From Bythopirellula polymerisocia (lineage in GTDB: Bacteria; Planctomycetota; Planctomycetia; Pirellulales; Lacipirellulaceae), in the NCBI RefSeq assembly GCF_007860015.1, contig NZ_SJPS01000001.1:930001-994000 (forward strand): 64,000 nucleotides of DNA, written 5' to 3'. Below are positions 9,206-21,629 of this stretch, piece by piece. Below the pieces are notes generated by a model. The model was not told where the DNA came from. It ran no database searches and was given only the letters and a program-made list of their open reading frames with translations. How positions within the stretch are numbered: the first letter of the stretch is position 1; each line of letters begins with the position of its first letter. Made by a program: the position numbers and the translations under genes.

Positions 9206-12200
9206 CTATTCTTCCTCCTGAATCTCGGTCGGTTTCGGTTCACCGTAGCCGGCCATCGGATCATCGTCATCCAGCGGACCGGTGTAGGGTGTGCCAGTTG
9301 TCGGCACATTGGAACTAGGAGCTGGTTCTTCCTGGGTGCCCAGCAATGCATCGAGTCCTGAAGGAGCCTCGGTCTGGTAGACAGGTTCGCTCGGAATGGC
9401 TTCCCGATTCTCGCCGTTGGCTGGGGTTGTACCGCCTCCTCGAGATTGCAGGGCAGACTCCAAGAGGGGGAAGGAACGCTCAAGTACGCGCTCTTTCTCG
9501 GCAGCCAATGCTTCGAGAGCCTCTGGATGAATTCGCACTTCAGATTCCTGGACCGTATGAAAACCAGTTCCGGCAGGGATCAGGTGGCCCAGAATGACAT
9601 TCTCCTTGAGACCGACCAAGTAATCTGTCCGACCAGCCAACGCTGCCTCGGTAAGCACCTTGGTCGTCTCTTGGAAACTCGCTGCAGAAATGAAACTGCT
9701 GCTCTGCACCGACGCCTTGGTGATACCCAATAGCTGAGTGCTGGCCGTGGCCATTTTTGGTTTGACACCCTTGGCCAAATCACCCCCTAAGGCCTCGATC
9801 TGGGCGTTCGCCTGTTCAAGGACATCCTTCGGTACGATCGCACCTTCAGAGTATTCGCTGTCACCCTGATGAGAAATCCGCAGGCACTTCGAAATCGCAT
9901 CGTTGGCCTGGCGGAAATCGAACTTGTCGATCACGCTGCCGGGCAGTAAATCCGTATCGCCGGGAGATTCCACTCGCACTTTGCGAAGCATTTGCGAGAC
10001 AATAATCTCAATGTGCTTATCATTGATCTCTACACGCTGGCTACGATAAACATTCTGAATTTCACGAGTAAGATATTGATGTACGGCTTCTTCACCGGAA
10101 ATCCGTAGAATATCGTGCGGCACTAAAGGTCCATCGACCAATGCTTCACCAGCACGAACCTGGTCACCAGCATGAACTCGCAAATGCTTGCTATGAGTGA
10201 CTAAGTGCTCACGCTCGATGCCAGTTTCGCTGCGTACGATGATTGATCGCTTACCACGTTTTTTCTCGCCAAGTATTTCGACCGTGCCATCGATTTCGGC
10301 GATGACCGCCGGATCGCGTGGCTTGCGGGCTTCGAAAATCTCGGTCACGCGAGGCAGACCACCCGTGATATCCTGCGTACCCGACGCTTCACGTGGAGTT
10401 TTGGCCACCAGGGTTCCAGGAGAGATGACCTGACCTTCGTCGACTTCCAAGTGAGCCCGCTCTGGCATGTAGTAAAAGTCGAGAATTTTTCCATCTGTAG
10501 GATCTTCGACTACTACTTGCGGGTGCAGGTCGCCCTTATGTTCCATGATAACGAAGCGTTTTTTACCGCTCGGATCAAGCTCGCCGCGGATAGTTTCCCC
10601 TTCGACTAGATCCTCAAAACGGATTTTACCACCTGTCTCCGCCAAAATCGGGATACTGTGTGGGTCCCATTCGCAAAGTGTTGCGCCTGCCTCGACTGTG
10701 TCGTTTTCCTTAATGCGGATCACTGCACCAGCAGGGATCTCATATTTCTCGACCTCGCGGCCTCGTTCGTCGACCAGCGCAATTTCGCCATTGCGGGCAA
10801 GTACTACCAAATTACCCGCGTCATTGGTCACAGCCTTAAGTCTGGCAAACTTGGCGATACCACCCTTCTTCACTTTGATATCACTATCTTCAACATCACG
10901 CTGACCCACACCACCGATGTGGAAGGTACGCATCGTGAGTTGAGTACCCGGTTCACCAATGCTCTGCGCGGCGATGATACCCACCGCCATTCCCTCTTCG
11001 ACCATCGAACCGGTCGACAGGTCCATGCCGTAGCACAATCGACAGACACCCAGATTGGCGTCGCAAGTCATCGGGCTGCGAACCTGAATCTTCTCCAGAC
11101 CTAGCTGCTCGATCTTACGTGCGATGTCCGAAGTGATCATTTCGCTTTCCGCTACGATCACTTCGTCGGTAATCGGGTTGACGATATTCGATCGACTAAC
11201 ACGACCCTTAATCGAATCGGCCAGACTCACTTCCACTTTCTCGCCGCGATAGAGGATTCCCTTGGTGATACCCTGGGTCGTACTGCAATCGTGGCAAGTG
11301 ACTACCACATTCTGAGCCACGTCGGCCAGTTTACGGGTTAAGTAACCACTGTCGGCTGTCTTGAGGGCCGTATCGGCCAGACCCTTACGTGCACCATGCG
11401 TGCTACTGAAGTATTCGAGCACCGTGAGGCCTTCGCGGAAGTTGGCTTTGATAGGAGTTTCGATGATCTTGCCGGAGGGCTTAGCCATCAAACCACGCAT
11501 ACCACCCAATTGCCGCATCTGCTCGACACCACCACGGGCACCAGAGTGAGCCATCAAGAAGATCGGATTGACGTATCCGTCTGTGCGGAAGTCACTCTCC
11601 AAGCCGGCCATCATTTCCGCCGTGATTTGCTCACGAGCATGAGTCCACGCATCAAGCACCTGGTTGTACCGCTCGACCTCGGTGATTACACCGCGCTGGA
11701 AGAGCTTATTGAACTTGAGCACCGATTTTTCGGCATCGGCGATGATCCGTCCCTTGGAATCCGGCGTAATTAAATCGTCAGTGCCGAAGGAGAGTCCGCT
11801 TAGAGTCGCCTGACGGAACCCAAGTTGATTCATGTCGTCCAGTAATTCGATCGTGGCTCGGCGACCGACGAACTCATAGCAGTCGGAAATTACCTTGGCT
11901 AATTCGCTCGACCGCATGGAAACGTTGTAGTATGGCATGCCTCGCGGGAGGATCATGTTAAAAATCACACGACCAACCGTCGTATCAATCCGGGCACCAT
12001 AGGCGTTTTCATTGCCACGCTCCTCGCGCAAGCAACGATACTGTGGCAACCGGACTTTAATCGCGGCGTGTGTCCCAACCTTACCCGATGAATAGGCGGT
12101 TTCCACTTCCTCCAATGAACTGAAAATCATGCCATCGCCTTTGCAGTCAGGCACGGACATCGTGAGATAATAGCTTCCCATCACCACGTCCTGAGACGGG

Positions 12201-13696
12201 CTAATAATCGGCGCACCATTCGACGGGCTGAAGATGTTGTGAGTACTCATCATCAGTGTGTGGGCTTCCACTTGCGCCTCGATCGAGAGTGGCAAATGGA
12301 CCGCCATTTGATCCCCGTCGAAGTCGGCATTGAACCCCTTACATACCAACGGATGTAACGTGATAGCGTTCCCTTCAACCAAGGTCGGCTCAAAAGCCTG
12401 AATCCCCATGCGGTGAAGCGTGGGAGCACGATTCAAGAGAACCGGGTGATTTGTGATCACCTCTTCGAGAATATCCCATACCTCGTCGTCTTTGCGCTCG
12501 AGCATTTTCTTCGCCGACTTGATTGTGTCGGCATGCCCCAACTCTTTTAGGCGACGTATAATGAATGGCTGGAAAAGTTCCAGAGCGATCTTCTTGGGAA
12601 GTCCACATTGATGCAACTTGAGCCGTGGACCTACTACAATCACACTGCGGGCTGAATAATCGACCCGCTTGCCCAGCAGGTTCTCGCGGAAGCGACCCTG
12701 CTTTCCTTTAATCATGTCCGTGAGCGACTTGAGCGGACGATTGCTTGAACCCAGCACAGGTCGCTTGCAGCGGTTGTTGTCGAAGAGGGAGTCGACCGAT
12801 TGTTGGAGCATTCGTTTTTCGTTACGAATGATTACTTCGGGGGCATTGAGGTCCACCAGTTTCTTCAACCGATTGTTGCGGTTAATGATGCGCCGATAGA
12901 GATCATTTAGATCACTCGTCGCAAAATTGCCACTGTCCAGCAGCACCAACGGGCGCAGGTCGGGAGGGATCACTGGAATCACGTCCAATACCATCCACTC
13001 CGGCTTGTTATCGCTATCGCGAATCGCTTCGACGGTCTTCAGGCGATTAATCAGGTCCTTGGCTTTTTGCTTAGAGCCCGTTTCCTTTAAATCAATACGC
13101 AATTGAGCTGATAGCTTTACCAGATCAAGAGCGCCTAGCAATTTGCGAATCGCTTCGGCGCCCATATCGGCATCAAAAGTTTCGCCATACTGCTCTCGAG
13201 CTGTCCGATATTCTTCCTCGGTAAGCAACTGCTGCGGTTTGAGCGGTGTATCACCAGGATCGACCACCACGTAATCCTGAAAGTAGACTACTTTTTCCAG
13301 ACTGGAGGTCTTCATTGCCAGTAAGCTGCCTAGGCGACTGGGCATGGCTTTGAAGAACCAGATATGCACGATTGGAGCGGCCAACTCGATGTGGCCCATT
13401 CGCTTACGACGTACACGACTATGAGTGACTTTAACGCCACAGCGGTCACAGATCATGCCTTTGTATTTCATGCCGCGGTACTTGCCGCAGGCGCATTCCC
13501 AGTCCTTTTCGGGACCAAAAATCCGTTCACAGAACAAGCCATCCTTCTCAGGACGATAAGTACGATAGTTGATCGTCTCCGGCTTCTTCACCTCGCCAAA
13601 CGACCAACTGCGAATATCGTGGGGGCGAGCCAGGCTGATCTTCACGGAACCGTAATCATTAACACGGTCGTAATTCGAGCTCTCTAAAACACTCAT
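9206..13696 (-). CDS. rpoC: RNA polymerase subunit beta'
   Basis: Largest catalytic subunit of RNA polymerase. 1496 residues. The N-terminal zinc ribbon is visible (CACGKYRG with CDRCGVKV), as are the active-site motif [15 protein letters not shown], the second zinc site (CHDCS ... [14 protein letters not shown]), and the trigger-loop region [28 protein letters not shown] just before ATG at 13696 is a good ribosome-binding site. About 70 C-terminal residues form a Pro/Glu/Asp-rich tail with no recognised fold, longer than in E. coli. The gene follows rpoB with a 116-base spacer. Confidence 0.98.
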   Translation of the reverse strand: MSVLESSNYDRVNDYGSVKISLARPHDIRSWSFGEVKKPETINYRTYRPEKDGLFCERIFGPEKDWECACGKYRGMKYKGMICDRCGVKVTHSRVRRKRMGHIELAAPIVHIWFFKAMPSRLGSLLAMKTSSLEKVVYFQDYVVVDPGDTPLKPQQLLTEEEYRTAREQYGETFDADMGAEAIRKLLGALDLVKLSAQLRIDLKETGSKQKAKDLINRLKTVEAIRDSDNKPEWMVLDVIPVIPPDLRPLVLLDSGNFATSDLNDLYRRIINRNNRLKKLVDLNAPEVIIRNEKRMLQQSVDSLFDNNRCKRPVLGSSNRPLKSLTDMIKGKQGRFRENLLGKRVDYSARSVIVVGPRLKLHQCGLPKKIALELFQPFIIRRLKELGHADTIKSAKKMLERKDDEVWDILEEVITNHPVLLNRAPTLHRMGIQAFEPTLVEGNAITLHPLVCKGFNADFDGDQMAVHLPLSIEAQVEAHTLMMSTHNIFSPSNGAPIISPSQDVVMGSYYLTMSVPDCKGDGMIFSSLEEVETAYSSGKVGTHAAIKVRLPQYRCLREERGNENAYGARIDTTVGRVIFNMILPRGMPYYNVSMRSSELAKVISDCYEFVGRRATIELLDDMNQLGFRQATLSGLSFGTDDLITPDSKGRIIADAEKSVLKFNKLFQRGVITEVERYNQVLDAWTHAREQITAEMMAGLESDFRTDGYVNPIFLMAHSGARGGVEQMRQLGGMRGLMAKPSGKIIETPIKANFREGLTVLEYFSSTHGARKGLADTALKTADSGYLTRKLADVAQNVVVTCHDCSTTQGITKGILYRGEKVEVSLADSIKGRVSRSNIVNPITDEVIVAESEMITSDIARKIEQLGLEKIQVRSPMTCDANLGVCRLCYGMDLSTGSMVEEGMAVGIIAAQSIGEPGTQLTMRTFHIGGVGQRDVEDSDIKVKKGGIAKFARLKAVTNDAGNLVVLARNGEIALVDERGREVEKYEIPAGAVIRIKENDTVEAGATLCEWDPHSIPILAETGGKIRFEDLVEGETIRGELDPSGKKRFVIMEHKGDLHPQVVVEDPTDGKILDFYYMPERAHLEVDEGQVISPGTLVAKTPREASGTQDITGGLPRVTEIFEARKPRDPAVIAEIDGTVEILGEKKRGKRSIIVRSETGIEREHLVTHSKHLRVHAGDQVRAGEALVDGPLVPHDILRISGEEAVHQYLTREIQNVYRSQRVEINDKHIEIIVSQMLRKVRVESPGDTDLLPGSVIDKFDFRQANDAISKCLRISHQGDSEYSEGAIVPKDVLEQANAQIEALGGDLAKGVKPKMATASTQLLGITKASVQSSSFISAASFQETTKVLTEAALAGRTDYLVGLKENVILGHLIPAGTGFHTVQESEVRIHPEALEALAAEKERVLERSFPLLESALQSRGGGTTPANGENREAIPSEPVYQTEAPSGLDALLGTQEEPAPSSNVPTTGTPYTGPLDDDDPMAGYGEPKPTEIQEEE

Positions 13697-13812
13697 ATTT
13701 ATCCTCTGGCATTAACCGTCTTGTAGGAACTTAAAACGGGTCTGAGTGGAATCTTCTAGTAATCGCAAGTTGAACAAATGCCTACGGCACCTGATCCTAA
13801 TGCAACTCTTTC

Positions 13813-16800
13813 CTACAACTGCTGACGTTTTTCCAATTGCATATTGAGACCAAGTCCTCGGATCTCGTTGGTTAACACATCAAAACTCGCCGGGGTGCCG
13901 GCTTGCAAGGTGTTTTCACCTTTGACCATCGATTCGTAAATCTTCGTTCGGCCTTCGACGTCGTCGCTCTTGACGGTGAGCAGTTCCTGCAGGATGTAAG
14001 CCGCTCCATAGGCCTCAAGAGCCCACACTTCCATTTCGCCGAATCGCTGTCCACCGAAGCGAGCCTTACCACCCAGCGGCTGCTGTGTGATGAGCGAGTA
14101 GGGTCCTGTGCTACGGGCATGCACCTTGTCGTCCACCAAGTGATGGAGCTTGAGCATGTAGATATAACCGACAGTGGTCTCTTGCTCGAATCGTTCACCC
14201 GAGCGACCATCAAACAGCTTGGTCTTGCCGTGGCGTGGCAGGCCAGCTTCCTGAAGACAATCGTTAATCTGCTCTTCGGTCGCTCCATCGAACACAGGAG
14301 TAACAGCGCGGAAGCCTAATTTAGCCCCCGCCCAACCGAGATGTGTCTCCAAAATCTGGCCCACATTCATACGGCTCGGCACACCCAACGGGTTTAACAT
14401 GATCTGAATCGGTGTACCGTCTTCCAGGAAGGGCATATCTTCGATCGGCAGAATCTTTGAGATCACACCCTTGTTCCCATGGCGACCGGCCATCTTATCA
14501 CCGACGGAGATCACCCGTTTCGTGGCGATGTATACCTTCACCATTTGCAGCACACCGCTTCGGAGTTCATCACCTCGCTTCATCGAGTTGAGTTTGCGAT
14601 CACGCTCATCAATGGCTTCCTCGACTGCAGGCCACATGGTCTTGTAAACCTTCTCGACATCCTTAAGCCGCTGCGGACTGCGAATCTCTATCGCATCCAG
14701 CCGGAAGCGGTTGGCCAGATCAGCAATGAATTGCGGCTCTTGATTGTGAATCTGCTCGTTGCCTTCCTCATCGGTGAGCTTCTTTTGCAGGATCTTCTCG
14801 ATCTCCTCTACCATCTCGATGAACTTGGCGGCGATCGCCTCATTCCCTTCCTTTTCGGCAGACTTGAGCGATTTCTCAAACAACTTGCGTTCTTCCTCAG
14901 CGAGACTCATTCTGCGAGAAAACTTCTGAGTATCGATTACGATTCCTTCAATGCCGGATGAGACCTCCAGCGAATCGTTCTTCACATCTTCACCAGCTCG
15001 ACCGAAGATTGCGTGTAGGAGTTTTTCCTCAGGAGTCAGCTCAGTCTTGGACTTCGGCGATACCTTACCAACAAGAATATCGCCAGGTTCTACATAGGTA
15101 CCGATTTGCACGATGCCGTTCTCGTCGAGATTGCGGAGTGCTTTCTCACTGACATTCGGAATATCACGAGTAAACTCTTCGCGGCCGAGCTTTGTTTCGC
15201 GAATTTCAACATCGAACTCCTCGATATGAATCGAAGTATAAGTATCGTTGCGAACCAGTTCTTCGCTGATGATGATCGCGTCTTCGAAGTTGTAGCCTTC
15301 GTAAGACATGAAGGCGACAAGTACGTTTCGACCCAGAGCCAACTCGCCCTTAAACGTCGCGGCACCATCAGCAATGACGTCACCTTTTTCCACTTTATCG
15401 CCAACAAGAACTAAAGGCTTCTGGTTTTGACACGTCCGCTCATTGAGCCCAACGAATTTACGCATGTGATGAACTTCAGGGCCAATCTCGATGCGATCGG
15501 CATCGACATAGGTGACCGAGCCCTTGTGTCCCGCTCGCACAAGCATACCAGAGTGGCGAGCCACATCGTTCTCCAAGCCGGTGCCGACGATCGGCGGATC
15601 AGCTAGCAAGAGCGGCACAGCTTGGCGCTGCATGTTGGAACCCATCAACGCACGGTTGGCGTCATCGTGTTCCAGGAAGGGAATCAAACCAGCCGAGACA
15701 CCAATCATTTGGCTTGGAGCCACGTCCGTGTATTCGATCTTATCGATGGGCACGAGAACAAAGTCGGATTTGTACCGAGCCACCACCGTGTCACCCTGAA
15801 TCATGCCGTCTTTGACAGGTACGTCAGCCGAGGCCACATAGGCGTCAGATTCCTGATCTGCTCTGAGCCAGACGACTTCATCCGTGAGCTTGCCACTCTT
15901 TACTTTTCGGTAGGGAGTAATCAAGAACCCGTACTCGTCTACCGAGGCATACATCGCCAGACTGGAAATCAAACCAATGTTAGTACCTTCCGGTGTTTCA
16001 ATCGGACAAATACGGCCATAGTGAGAAATATGTACGTCGCGCACTTCGAAACCGGCACGTTTGCGATTCAAACCACCTGGACCTAACGCCGAAAGGCGTC
16101 GCTCGTGAGTCAGCATCGAAAGCGGATTAGTCTGGTCGACTACCTGCGAGAGTTCTCCGCGTCCGAAGAAATAATCGATTGCCGCTGAGATGCTCTTGGG
16201 ATTAATCAGGCTCCGCGGTGTGATGTCATCGGCGTCTTTGAGGCTCATCCGCTCTTGCACAGTGCGACGTAGCTTAAGAAACCCTTTGCGGATTTCGTCG
16301 CAAGCGAGTTCGTCAATGGTCCGTAGACGTCGATTGCCCAGGTGGTCAATATCGTCGATCTCGGCCGATTTATCCCCACCCGTCAGACCCAACAAGTATT
16401 GGATCGCCGCCAATAAGTCTTCAGGACGAAGCACCATATCGCTCTCGGGAACGTTGATTCCAAGCTTCCGATTCATGCGGAATCGGCCCACGCGACCCAA
16501 GCGATAGCGATTGGAATCAAAGAACTTCTCAGTAAATAGTTGGCGAGCCTTTTCTAGTTGCGGCGGATTGCCTGGTCGCAAGCGTTGATAGATTCTTAAG
16601 AGGGCTTCCTCGTGGCTGGACGTATTATCGTCAGCCATCGCATTCAAGAGATGCGGGGAGCTCGGCAGTGCCATCACCTCGACGCTCTTCACGCCCGAAG
16701 TGCAAATCACCTCCGCAATATTCTTGGTGATCCGCTGGCAGCCTTCGATGATGATTTCGCCAGCTCGTTCACTTCCCACAGGGTAAATAATGTCACCTAC

Positions 16801-17529
16801 GGCAATCTGACCTTCAATCTTGGCAGCACTACGACCATCTACAATCTTTTGCTTGGTGGTCTCATAAAACTTCTTCAGGATTTCAGCATCAAGACTGAGC
16901 TCTGGGCTCATGGCACGCAGAAGCGTCACGGCCGAGAACTTCCCGCTCTGGTCGATCCGCACCGTGATACTGTCTTTCTTGGTGGTATTAAGCTCAATCC
17001 AGCTACCACGCTCAGGAATCACTCTGCAACTATGAAGACGGCGATCACCTGCATCTAATTCCGAGACGAAATCAATACCAGGGCTGCGATGCAACTGGCT
17101 CACTACGACCCGTTCAGCCCCATTGATGATAAATTCACCTCCGCCGAGCATGATGGGTAAGTCGCCCAAATAAACTTCTTCTTCGACGGGCTGATCTTTC
17201 ACCAAACGGAGCCAGATTCGGAACGGACGCCCATAGGTTAGGCGCAATTGCCGACACTCGGCAGGTTCGTAGCGAGGCTTGCCGAGATCGTAGCGGAGAT
17301 ACTCCAGACGAATTGTCTTGTCGTAACTCTCGATCGGAAAGATTTCGCGCAGCACACTTTCCAGGCCATCGTCTTTGCGCACAATCGTAGAAGTTCCGTC
17401 GTATTGCAGGAACCGCGCGTAAGATTCTGTCTGAATTTTGGTGAGGTCAGGGATGTCGTAGCCGATGCGGGCACTGCCAAAGGCGCGGACGGAATCGGTC
17501 TGCAAGCGTCGTTGGGCCGGGACTGCCAT
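13813..17529 (-). CDS. rpoB: RNA polymerase subunit beta
   Basis: Catalytic subunit with the rifampicin pocket ([18 protein letters not shown]) and the active-site lysine region near the C-terminus ([30 protein letters not shown]). The start at 17529 ([10 protein letters not shown]) gives 1238 residues and has GGAG about 11 bases upstream. The longer frame from 17592 would add an unconserved segment overlapping a small hairpin. It lies between rplL and rpoC as in nearly all bacteria. Confidence 0.97.
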   Translation of the reverse strand: MAVPAQRRLQTDSVRAFGSARIGYDIPDLTKIQTESYARFLQYDGTSTIVRKDDGLESVLREIFPIESYDKTIRLEYLRYDLGKPRYEPAECRQLRLTYGRPFRIWLRLVKDQPVEEEVYLGDLPIMLGGGEFIINGAERVVVSQLHRSPGIDFVSELDAGDRRLHSCRVIPERGSWIELNTTKKDSITVRIDQSGKFSAVTLLRAMSPELSLDAEILKKFYETTKQKIVDGRSAAKIEGQIAVGDIIYPVGSERAGEIIIEGCQRITKNIAEVICTSGVKSVEVMALPSSPHLLNAMADDNTSSHEEALLRIYQRLRPGNPPQLEKARQLFTEKFFDSNRYRLGRVGRFRMNRKLGINVPESDMVLRPEDLLAAIQYLLGLTGGDKSAEIDDIDHLGNRRLRTIDELACDEIRKGFLKLRRTVQERMSLKDADDITPRSLINPKSISAAIDYFFGRGELSQVVDQTNPLSMLTHERRLSALGPGGLNRKRAGFEVRDVHISHYGRICPIETPEGTNIGLISSLAMYASVDEYGFLITPYRKVKSGKLTDEVVWLRADQESDAYVASADVPVKDGMIQGDTVVARYKSDFVLVPIDKIEYTDVAPSQMIGVSAGLIPFLEHDDANRALMGSNMQRQAVPLLLADPPIVGTGLENDVARHSGMLVRAGHKGSVTYVDADRIEIGPEVHHMRKFVGLNERTCQNQKPLVLVGDKVEKGDVIADGAATFKGELALGRNVLVAFMSYEGYNFEDAIIISEELVRNDTYTSIHIEEFDVEIRETKLGREEFTRDIPNVSEKALRNLDENGIVQIGTYVEPGDILVGKVSPKSKTELTPEEKLLHAIFGRAGEDVKNDSLEVSSGIEGIVIDTQKFSRRMSLAEEERKLFEKSLKSAEKEGNEAIAAKFIEMVEEIEKILQKKLTDEEGNEQIHNQEPQFIADLANRFRLDAIEIRSPQRLKDVEKVYKTMWPAVEEAIDERDRKLNSMKRGDELRSGVLQMVKVYIATKRVISVGDKMAGRHGNKGVISKILPIEDMPFLEDGTPIQIMLNPLGVPSRMNVGQILETHLGWAGAKLGFRAVTPVFDGATEEQINDCLQEAGLPRHGKTKLFDGRSGERFEQETTVGYIYMLKLHHLVDDKVHARSTGPYSLITQQPLGGKARFGGQRFGEMEVWALEAYGAAYILQELLTVKSDDVEGRTKIYESMVKGENTLQAGTPASFDVLTNEIRGLGLNMQLEKRQQL

Positions 17530-17807
17530 AGGGCGGGCTGCTCCGATATCACGAGTGACTATGAAACCAGCGTCAATTACCCACCACACCACCGACGAGC
17601 GGTAGGTGGGTCAAATGACGCCGAGCAAAACCAAGGGAACCGCATTGCGGCGCTTTTAGGCAGAAGCAGTAACGGACAACTTTATGTGTCATTGCTACCA
17701 GTTCATCCTTTGGTACCAGGAATTCTTTATGGGGAATTCGCGCAGAACGAACTGCCCAAGGTTCACCCGCTAGGAGATAAGCCTGGGCAATTCTCAATGC
17801 GAACGAA
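17530..17807. other. rplL-rpoB intercistronic region
   Basis: About 280 bases without a gene. An imperfect inverted repeat (ACCCACC ... GGTGGGT) lies at about 17580-17615. In E. coli this position holds an attenuator and RNase III site. No T-run follows the stem here, so function is not established. Confidence 0.35.
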
Positions 17808-18218
17808 TTATTTGATCGCAACGGTTGCGCCAGCGCCTTCCAACTCGGTCTTGACCTTCTCGGCATCTTCCTTGGAAACGCCTTCTTTGACCTTGCTGGG
17901 TGCGGCTTCGACCAGATCCTTGGCCTCCTTGAGGCCTAGCCCGGTCGCACTGCGCACTACTTTGATAACGGCAATCTTGTTGCCGCCAACAGCTTCGAGA
18001 ACGACGTCGAATTCGGTCTTCTCTTCGGCTGCGGCCGCACCGCCACCACCATCACCAGCGGCTGCCATAACCACGCCACCACCGGAAGCGGGCTCAATGC
18101 CATAGGTGTCCTTCAAGTAGTCGCTCAATTCCTTGGCTTCTTTTAGGGTTAGTGCGACAATCTTGTCGCCCATTTCTTTGGTCGCTGCAGAAAATTCTGC
18201 TACTGCTGCATCACTCAT
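17808..18218 (-). CDS. rplL: Ribosomal protein bL12
   Basis: Flexible stalk protein that recruits translation GTPases. 136 residues with an N-terminal dimerisation helix, a Gly/Ala-rich hinge, and the C-terminal GTPase-binding domain ([20 protein letters not shown]). AAAGGAT precedes the ATG. The hinge is extended by a [11 protein letters not shown] run. It directly follows rplJ, its stalk-base partner. Confidence 0.97.
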   Translation of the reverse strand: MSDAAVAEFSAATKEMGDKIVALTLKEAKELSDYLKDTYGIEPASGGGVVMAAAGDGGGGAAAAEEKTEFDVVLEAVGGNKIAVIKVVRSATGLGLKEAKDLVEAAPSKVKEGVSKEDAEKVKTELEGAGATVAIK

Positions 18219-18333
18219 TTCAATCTATCCTTTCTCGCTATAGGGGGCCCGTCGGCCCAAAAAATTCGCTGACTTGTTGTGAACGGTAAAAACTGTCGGG
18301 GAGATTGGGATCGCGTCAAACGCTCGACGAAAC

Positions 18334-18849
18334 CTACTCCTCACTCTTCTGCTTGATCTGACTGGCTAGCTTCGCACCTGGACTGAGAAGCTGGGCGGAT
18401 AGTGTTGCACCTGGACTCAGGATTTGACCCATCAAAATACTGAGCTGTTCCTCGCGACTTGGCCATTTACTGACGCTTTTTACGTCGTCGGCGGTCAACT
18501 TCGCTCCATCCATCACACCCCCCTTGGGGGCAAATGGCTTGAATTTGGCATCCTCTGCCAGGCGCGTAACTTCCTTGGCCAGAGAGACGACATCTTCGCC
18601 CCCCCAAACCATCGCCAATGTCCCTTCGGAACCCTCAAAGGCCGGAGCCAACGAGGTACCTTCCGTGGCCCGGCGGGCAAGGCTGTTTTTGACTACGAGC
18701 AAATGCATATTCTTCTGCCGAAGTTGCTTCCGTAGTTCAACATTGCTATTCGCTTCCATGCCCACGACGTCAACCAACAATGCATCCGTGACGCCGTCGA
18801 AACGGCTCTTCAATTCGTCGGTGATTAAGTTCTTTACATACTTGCTCAT
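18334..18849 (-). CDS. rplJ: Ribosomal protein uL10
   Basis: Stalk base that anchors L12 dimers to 23S rRNA. 171 residues, a typical length. The N-terminal rRNA-binding part holds RKQLRQKNMHLLVVKNSLAR. The C-terminal helix carries two similar segments (LSPGATLSAQ and LSPGAKLASQ) that resemble tandem L12-binding repeats. Gene order rplA-rplJ-rplL is conserved. Confidence 0.96.
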   Translation of the reverse strand: MSKYVKNLITDELKSRFDGVTDALLVDVVGMEANSNVELRKQLRQKNMHLLVVKNSLARRATEGTSLAPAFEGSEGTLAMVWGGEDVVSLAKEVTRLAEDAKFKPFAPKGGVMDGAKLTADDVKSVSKWPSREEQLSILMGQILSPGATLSAQLLSPGAKLASQIKQKSEE

Positions 18850-18915
18850 GGCACTTCGACTTATCTTTTATCTTGGAAAGGCTATATGGCGGGGGAGCGG
18901 TGAACGGGATTGAAC

Positions 18916-19593
18916 CTAAACTGCTATTGGCACGCTGGGGCTCATCGTACCGCTAATGTGCGCGGACCTTACATAGGTCCCTTTTGACGATGAGGGCTTC
19001 AGATTTAGTATCGTATTGACGAAGGCTTGAATATTGTCGACTAGTTTCTCTGCCTCGAAGTCCAGCTTACCAACGATAGCTTGGACGTTGCCGCCCTTGT
19101 CGTTGCGAAACTCGACCTTACCCGCTTTGTACTCACCAATCGTTTTGGCAACATCAGGGGTCACCGTTCCGGCACGCGGCGAAGGCATCAAACCTCTCGG
19201 ACCTAAAACCCGCCCTAGGGGACCAACGACTTTCATCATGTCAGGCGTAGCGATGCAGACATCGAAGTCCGTCCAGCCACCAAGGATCTTTTTGGCCAAC
19301 TCATCGTCACCCACTTCGTCAGCTCCGGCCTCACGAGCTGCATCCGCTGCTGGGCCCTTGGCAAAGACGATGACTCGCTGAACCTTGCCAATACCGTGAG
19401 GCAAGACGATCGAACCCCGAACGATCTGATCGGCCTGGGTATGATCGACTCCTAACCGCATGGCGATCTCTACGGATTGCACGAACTTGGTGCCATCGAA
19501 TTTCTTCAGGGCATCCACAGCTTCTGCGATGGGCAACGCCGTCTGAGGACGTTTTTCGATTAGGCTTTTCATTCGTTTTGCTAGTTTTGGCAT
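18916..19593 (-). CDS. rplA: Ribosomal protein uL1
   Basis: L1-stalk protein controlling E-site tRNA release, and a translational repressor of its own operon in many bacteria. 225 residues, close to the usual 230. The signature [20 protein letters not shown] is followed by the conserved [10 protein letters not shown] and GTVT. It lies between rplK and rplJ. The ribosome-binding site is weak, fitting translational coupling to rplK. Confidence 0.97.
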   Translation of the reverse strand: MPKLAKRMKSLIEKRPQTALPIAEAVDALKKFDGTKFVQSVEIAMRLGVDHTQADQIVRGSIVLPHGIGKVQRVIVFAKGPAADAAREAGADEVGDDELAKKILGGWTDFDVCIATPDMMKVVGPLGRVLGPRGLMPSPRAGTVTPDVAKTIGEYKAGKVEFRNDKGGNVQAIVGKLDFEAEKLVDNIQAFVNTILNLKPSSSKGTYVRSAHISGTMSPSVPIAV

Positions 19594-19647
19594 AATTAAT
19601 TTCGCTTAAATTGGTTTGGAACCGCCCGCTTAAGCGGGCTGGGCCGG

Positions 19648-20073
19648 TTAACCTTCTACTTCAAGACCCATACTGCGGGCTGTGCCGGCAATCATCTGGA
19701 CGGCACTATCCAAGTCGCTAGCGTTCAGGTCATTCATTTTTGTGTTAGCAATCTCTTCCATCTGGGCACGAGTCACTTTGCCCACCTTGATCTTGTGAGG
19801 CACACCCGACCCCTTGGCCAATCCAACAGCCTTCTTGAGCAAAACCGCAGCTGGCGGACTTTTGGTAATAAAATCAAAGGAGCGGTCGTTGTAGACATTG
19901 ACCACCACTGGAATCATCATTCCACCGGCTTCTCTGGTCTTGTCATTGAATGCCTGGACGAACTGGCCCAAATTCACGCCATACTTACCCAAAGAAGTAC
20001 CAACCGGGGGAGCAGGGGTCGCCTGACCACCAGGAATTTGAAATTTGGCGGTGCCTACTAATTGTTTTGCCAT
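19648..20073 (-). CDS. rplK: Ribosomal protein uL11
   Basis: Component of the GTPase-associated centre, where thiostrepton binds. 141 residues, standard length. The family pattern [19 protein letters not shown] is intact near residues 20-38. The C-terminal rRNA-binding domain ends in [13 protein letters not shown]. It follows nusG and precedes rplA. Confidence 0.97.
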   Translation of the reverse strand: MAKQLVGTAKFQIPGGQATPAPPVGTSLGKYGVNLGQFVQAFNDKTREAGGMMIPVVVNVYNDRSFDFITKSPPAAVLLKKAVGLAKGSGVPHKIKVGKVTRAQMEEIANTKMNDLNASDLDSAVQMIAGTARSMGLEVEG

Positions 20074-20119
20074 GATTTACTCGTTTAGGTTCTTACTGCT
20101 CGCTGAAGCGATCAGTCCG

Positions 20120-20914
20120 CTATATGTTTTCTACTTGCCAGTATTCCAGTTCGACAGGAGTACTGCGGCCGAAAATGTTGATCATCACGTTGATTCGACC
20201 GTTCTGTTCGTCGATGGTATTTACATCTCCCTCGAAACTCTCGAACGTTCCATCTTTGATCTTTACCCGATCGCCAATCTTGAAGTTGATGTTCAGTTTT
20301 GGAGACTCTTCGACTTCTTCCTCATCCTTGGTGATGATACGGGCCACTTCGTGAGGCAGCATGGGAGATGGCTTCCCGGCTGAACCAGTGAAATCGCCAA
20401 TCCCAGCGGTCTCGCGAACTGCAAACCAAGTGTCATCATTGATGCACATATGCACAACGATGTAGCCCGGATAGAGCTTCCGCTCGACAACCTTTTTCTT
20501 ACCCCCTTTAAACTCCGTGACTTTCTCGGTGGGAACCACTACTTCGCCGAAGTAGCGATCCAATCCCTCGATGGCTATCTTCCGCTGAAGTGCTTCGGCA
20601 ATAGAACGCTCTCGATTGCTTTGCACCTTGAGAATATACCAATCCATAACGACTGGACCCGTGTCAGGCTTCTTCGGCAGCAAGGCCCGCTTTATCGGGT
20701 CGAGTTCTTCTTCGGGCTCCTTCTTAGGTGGGCTCTTGATAACAGCGGGCTCTTCAACTTCGTCAACTTCTGGCTCATCAACTTCAGTCTGCTCCGAGGA
20801 GGCGTCTTCTATCTCTTGCTCTTCGTCATCTGTGGCCGTAGCCGTATCCTGGGCTTCGAGGGTCTCTTCCTCGGCTAGCTGAGAGTCAGTGAGTTTTTCG
20901 TTTTCATCGCTCAC
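20120..20914 (-). CDS. nusG: Transcription factor NusG with acidic N-terminal extension
   Basis: Elongation factor that binds RNA polymerase beta' and links it to Rho or ribosomes. GTG at 20914 is preferred to ATG at 20953 because AGGGG lies about 8 bases before it. About 90 residues rich in Glu and Asp precede the NGN domain, which starts at MDWYILKVQSNRE. The KOW domain (FKIGDRVKIKDGTFESFEG) is at the C-terminus. Total 264 residues against about 180 in E. coli. The extension has no recognised fold. It follows secE, as expected. Confidence 0.95.
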   Translation of the reverse strand: MSDENEKLTDSQLAEEETLEAQDTATATDDEEQEIEDASSEQTEVDEPEVDEVEEPAVIKSPPKKEPEEELDPIKRALLPKKPDTGPVVMDWYILKVQSNRERSIAEALQRKIAIEGLDRYFGEVVVPTEKVTEFKGGKKKVVERKLYPGYIVVHMCINDDTWFAVRETAGIGDFTGSAGKPSPMLPHEVARIITKDEEEVEESPKLNINFKIGDRVKIKDGTFESFEGDVNTIDEQNGRINVMINIFGRSTPVELEYWQVENI

Positions 20915-20968
20915 GCGAATTCCCCTGAAGCTGTATAGAACTACGACCGCCATGGTCGATTCATGCAG

Positions 20969-21361
20969 TTAAAAAATCAAACCAGCGATGGTTCTCAAAA
21001 TCGCGTCGTACATAAATAAGAGCCCCGCCAAAAAGAAGATCACCGCGATTACCACCATCGAAGCCCGCCACAACTCGCTGCGGCCAGGCCACGACACCTT
21101 ATTCATTTCCGCTTCTACGGAGATCAAAAAATCTGCAAATTTCGGCAGATTGACAATTCGAAAGCTGATCCACGAACCAACAGCCAAGACCACCAACGGG
21201 ATCACGTATCGACCCATGTTGTCGATGGATGCCGAGTTGAGCTTCCAAGCCGCGGCGGCAAACGCCAGCGCAATGGCCGCAAAAGTGACCTGCCGGGCGA
21301 TCCTGCCCTGGCTCCGCTTGTAACGCGAAGCGTTGAACATTCCTGAGATTAACTCTGCCAC
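20969..21361 (-). CDS. secE: Preprotein translocase subunit SecE
   Basis: Essential clamp of the SecY channel. 130 residues with three hydrophobic segments, like the E. coli form and unlike the short single-span form of many bacteria. The SecE hallmark is FLISVEAEMNKVSWPGRSEL at the amphipathic helix before the last span. The first codon is GTG, with GGGAAA upstream. It lies between tRNA-Trp and nusG. Confidence 0.95.
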   Translation of the reverse strand: MAELISGMFNASRYKRSQGRIARQVTFAAIALAFAAAAWKLNSASIDNMGRYVIPLVVLAVGSWISFRIVNLPKFADFLISVEAEMNKVSWPGRSELWRASMVVIAVIFFLAGLLFMYDAILRTIAGLIF

Positions 21362-21365
21362 TTTA

Positions 21366-21450
21366 GATTTCCCAACGAGCTGCGAGCCTTACGAACCACG
21401 AGCCATTACAAATACGACCCACGACTAGTTAAACTCGAAACTTACGACTT
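21366..21450. repeat. Imperfect heptad array between tRNA-Trp and secE
   Basis: Successive 7-base words such as CGAGCTG, CGAGCCT, TACGAAC, CACGAGC, AATACGA and CCCACGA fill the junction. ACGA recurs at near-constant spacing. Period 7 is visible by eye, though divergence is high. No gene is present. Confidence 0.5.
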
Positions 21451-21458
21451 CCTGTATG

Positions 21459-21531
21459 CAGGGGCGGCGGGAATCGAACTCGCAACCCCCGGTTTTGGAG
21501 ACCGGTGCTCTGCCAATTGAGCTACACCCCT
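21459..21531 (-). tRNA. tRNA-Trp (CCA)
   Basis: The minus strand folds as a cloverleaf. The acceptor AGGGGTG pairs with CGCCCCT, the anticodon stem CCGGT/ACCGG encloses CTCCAAA with anticodon CCA, and the T-arm contains GTTCGATTC. Discriminator G; CCA is not encoded. It sits between tuf and secE. Confidence 0.97.
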
Positions 21532-21537
21532 ATGCGG

Positions 21538-21625
21538 GAGAGTGGGTAGGTGAGTATGTGAGTAAGTAGCAATATCGTTAGGATATCATCAAGCTACCTA
21601 GTCACCTACTCACCTACTCACTTAC
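21538..21625. repeat. Octad-repeat hairpin between tuf and tRNA-Trp
   Basis: The left arm is GTAGGTGA-GTATGTGA-GTAAGTAG. The right arm is made of CTACCTAG, TCACCTAC, TCACCTAC, TCACTTAC and TCACCTAT, complementary to the left. The period here is 8 bases, where the sister elements have 7. The right arm abuts the tuf stop. Confidence 0.75.
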
Positions 21626-21629
21626 TCAC

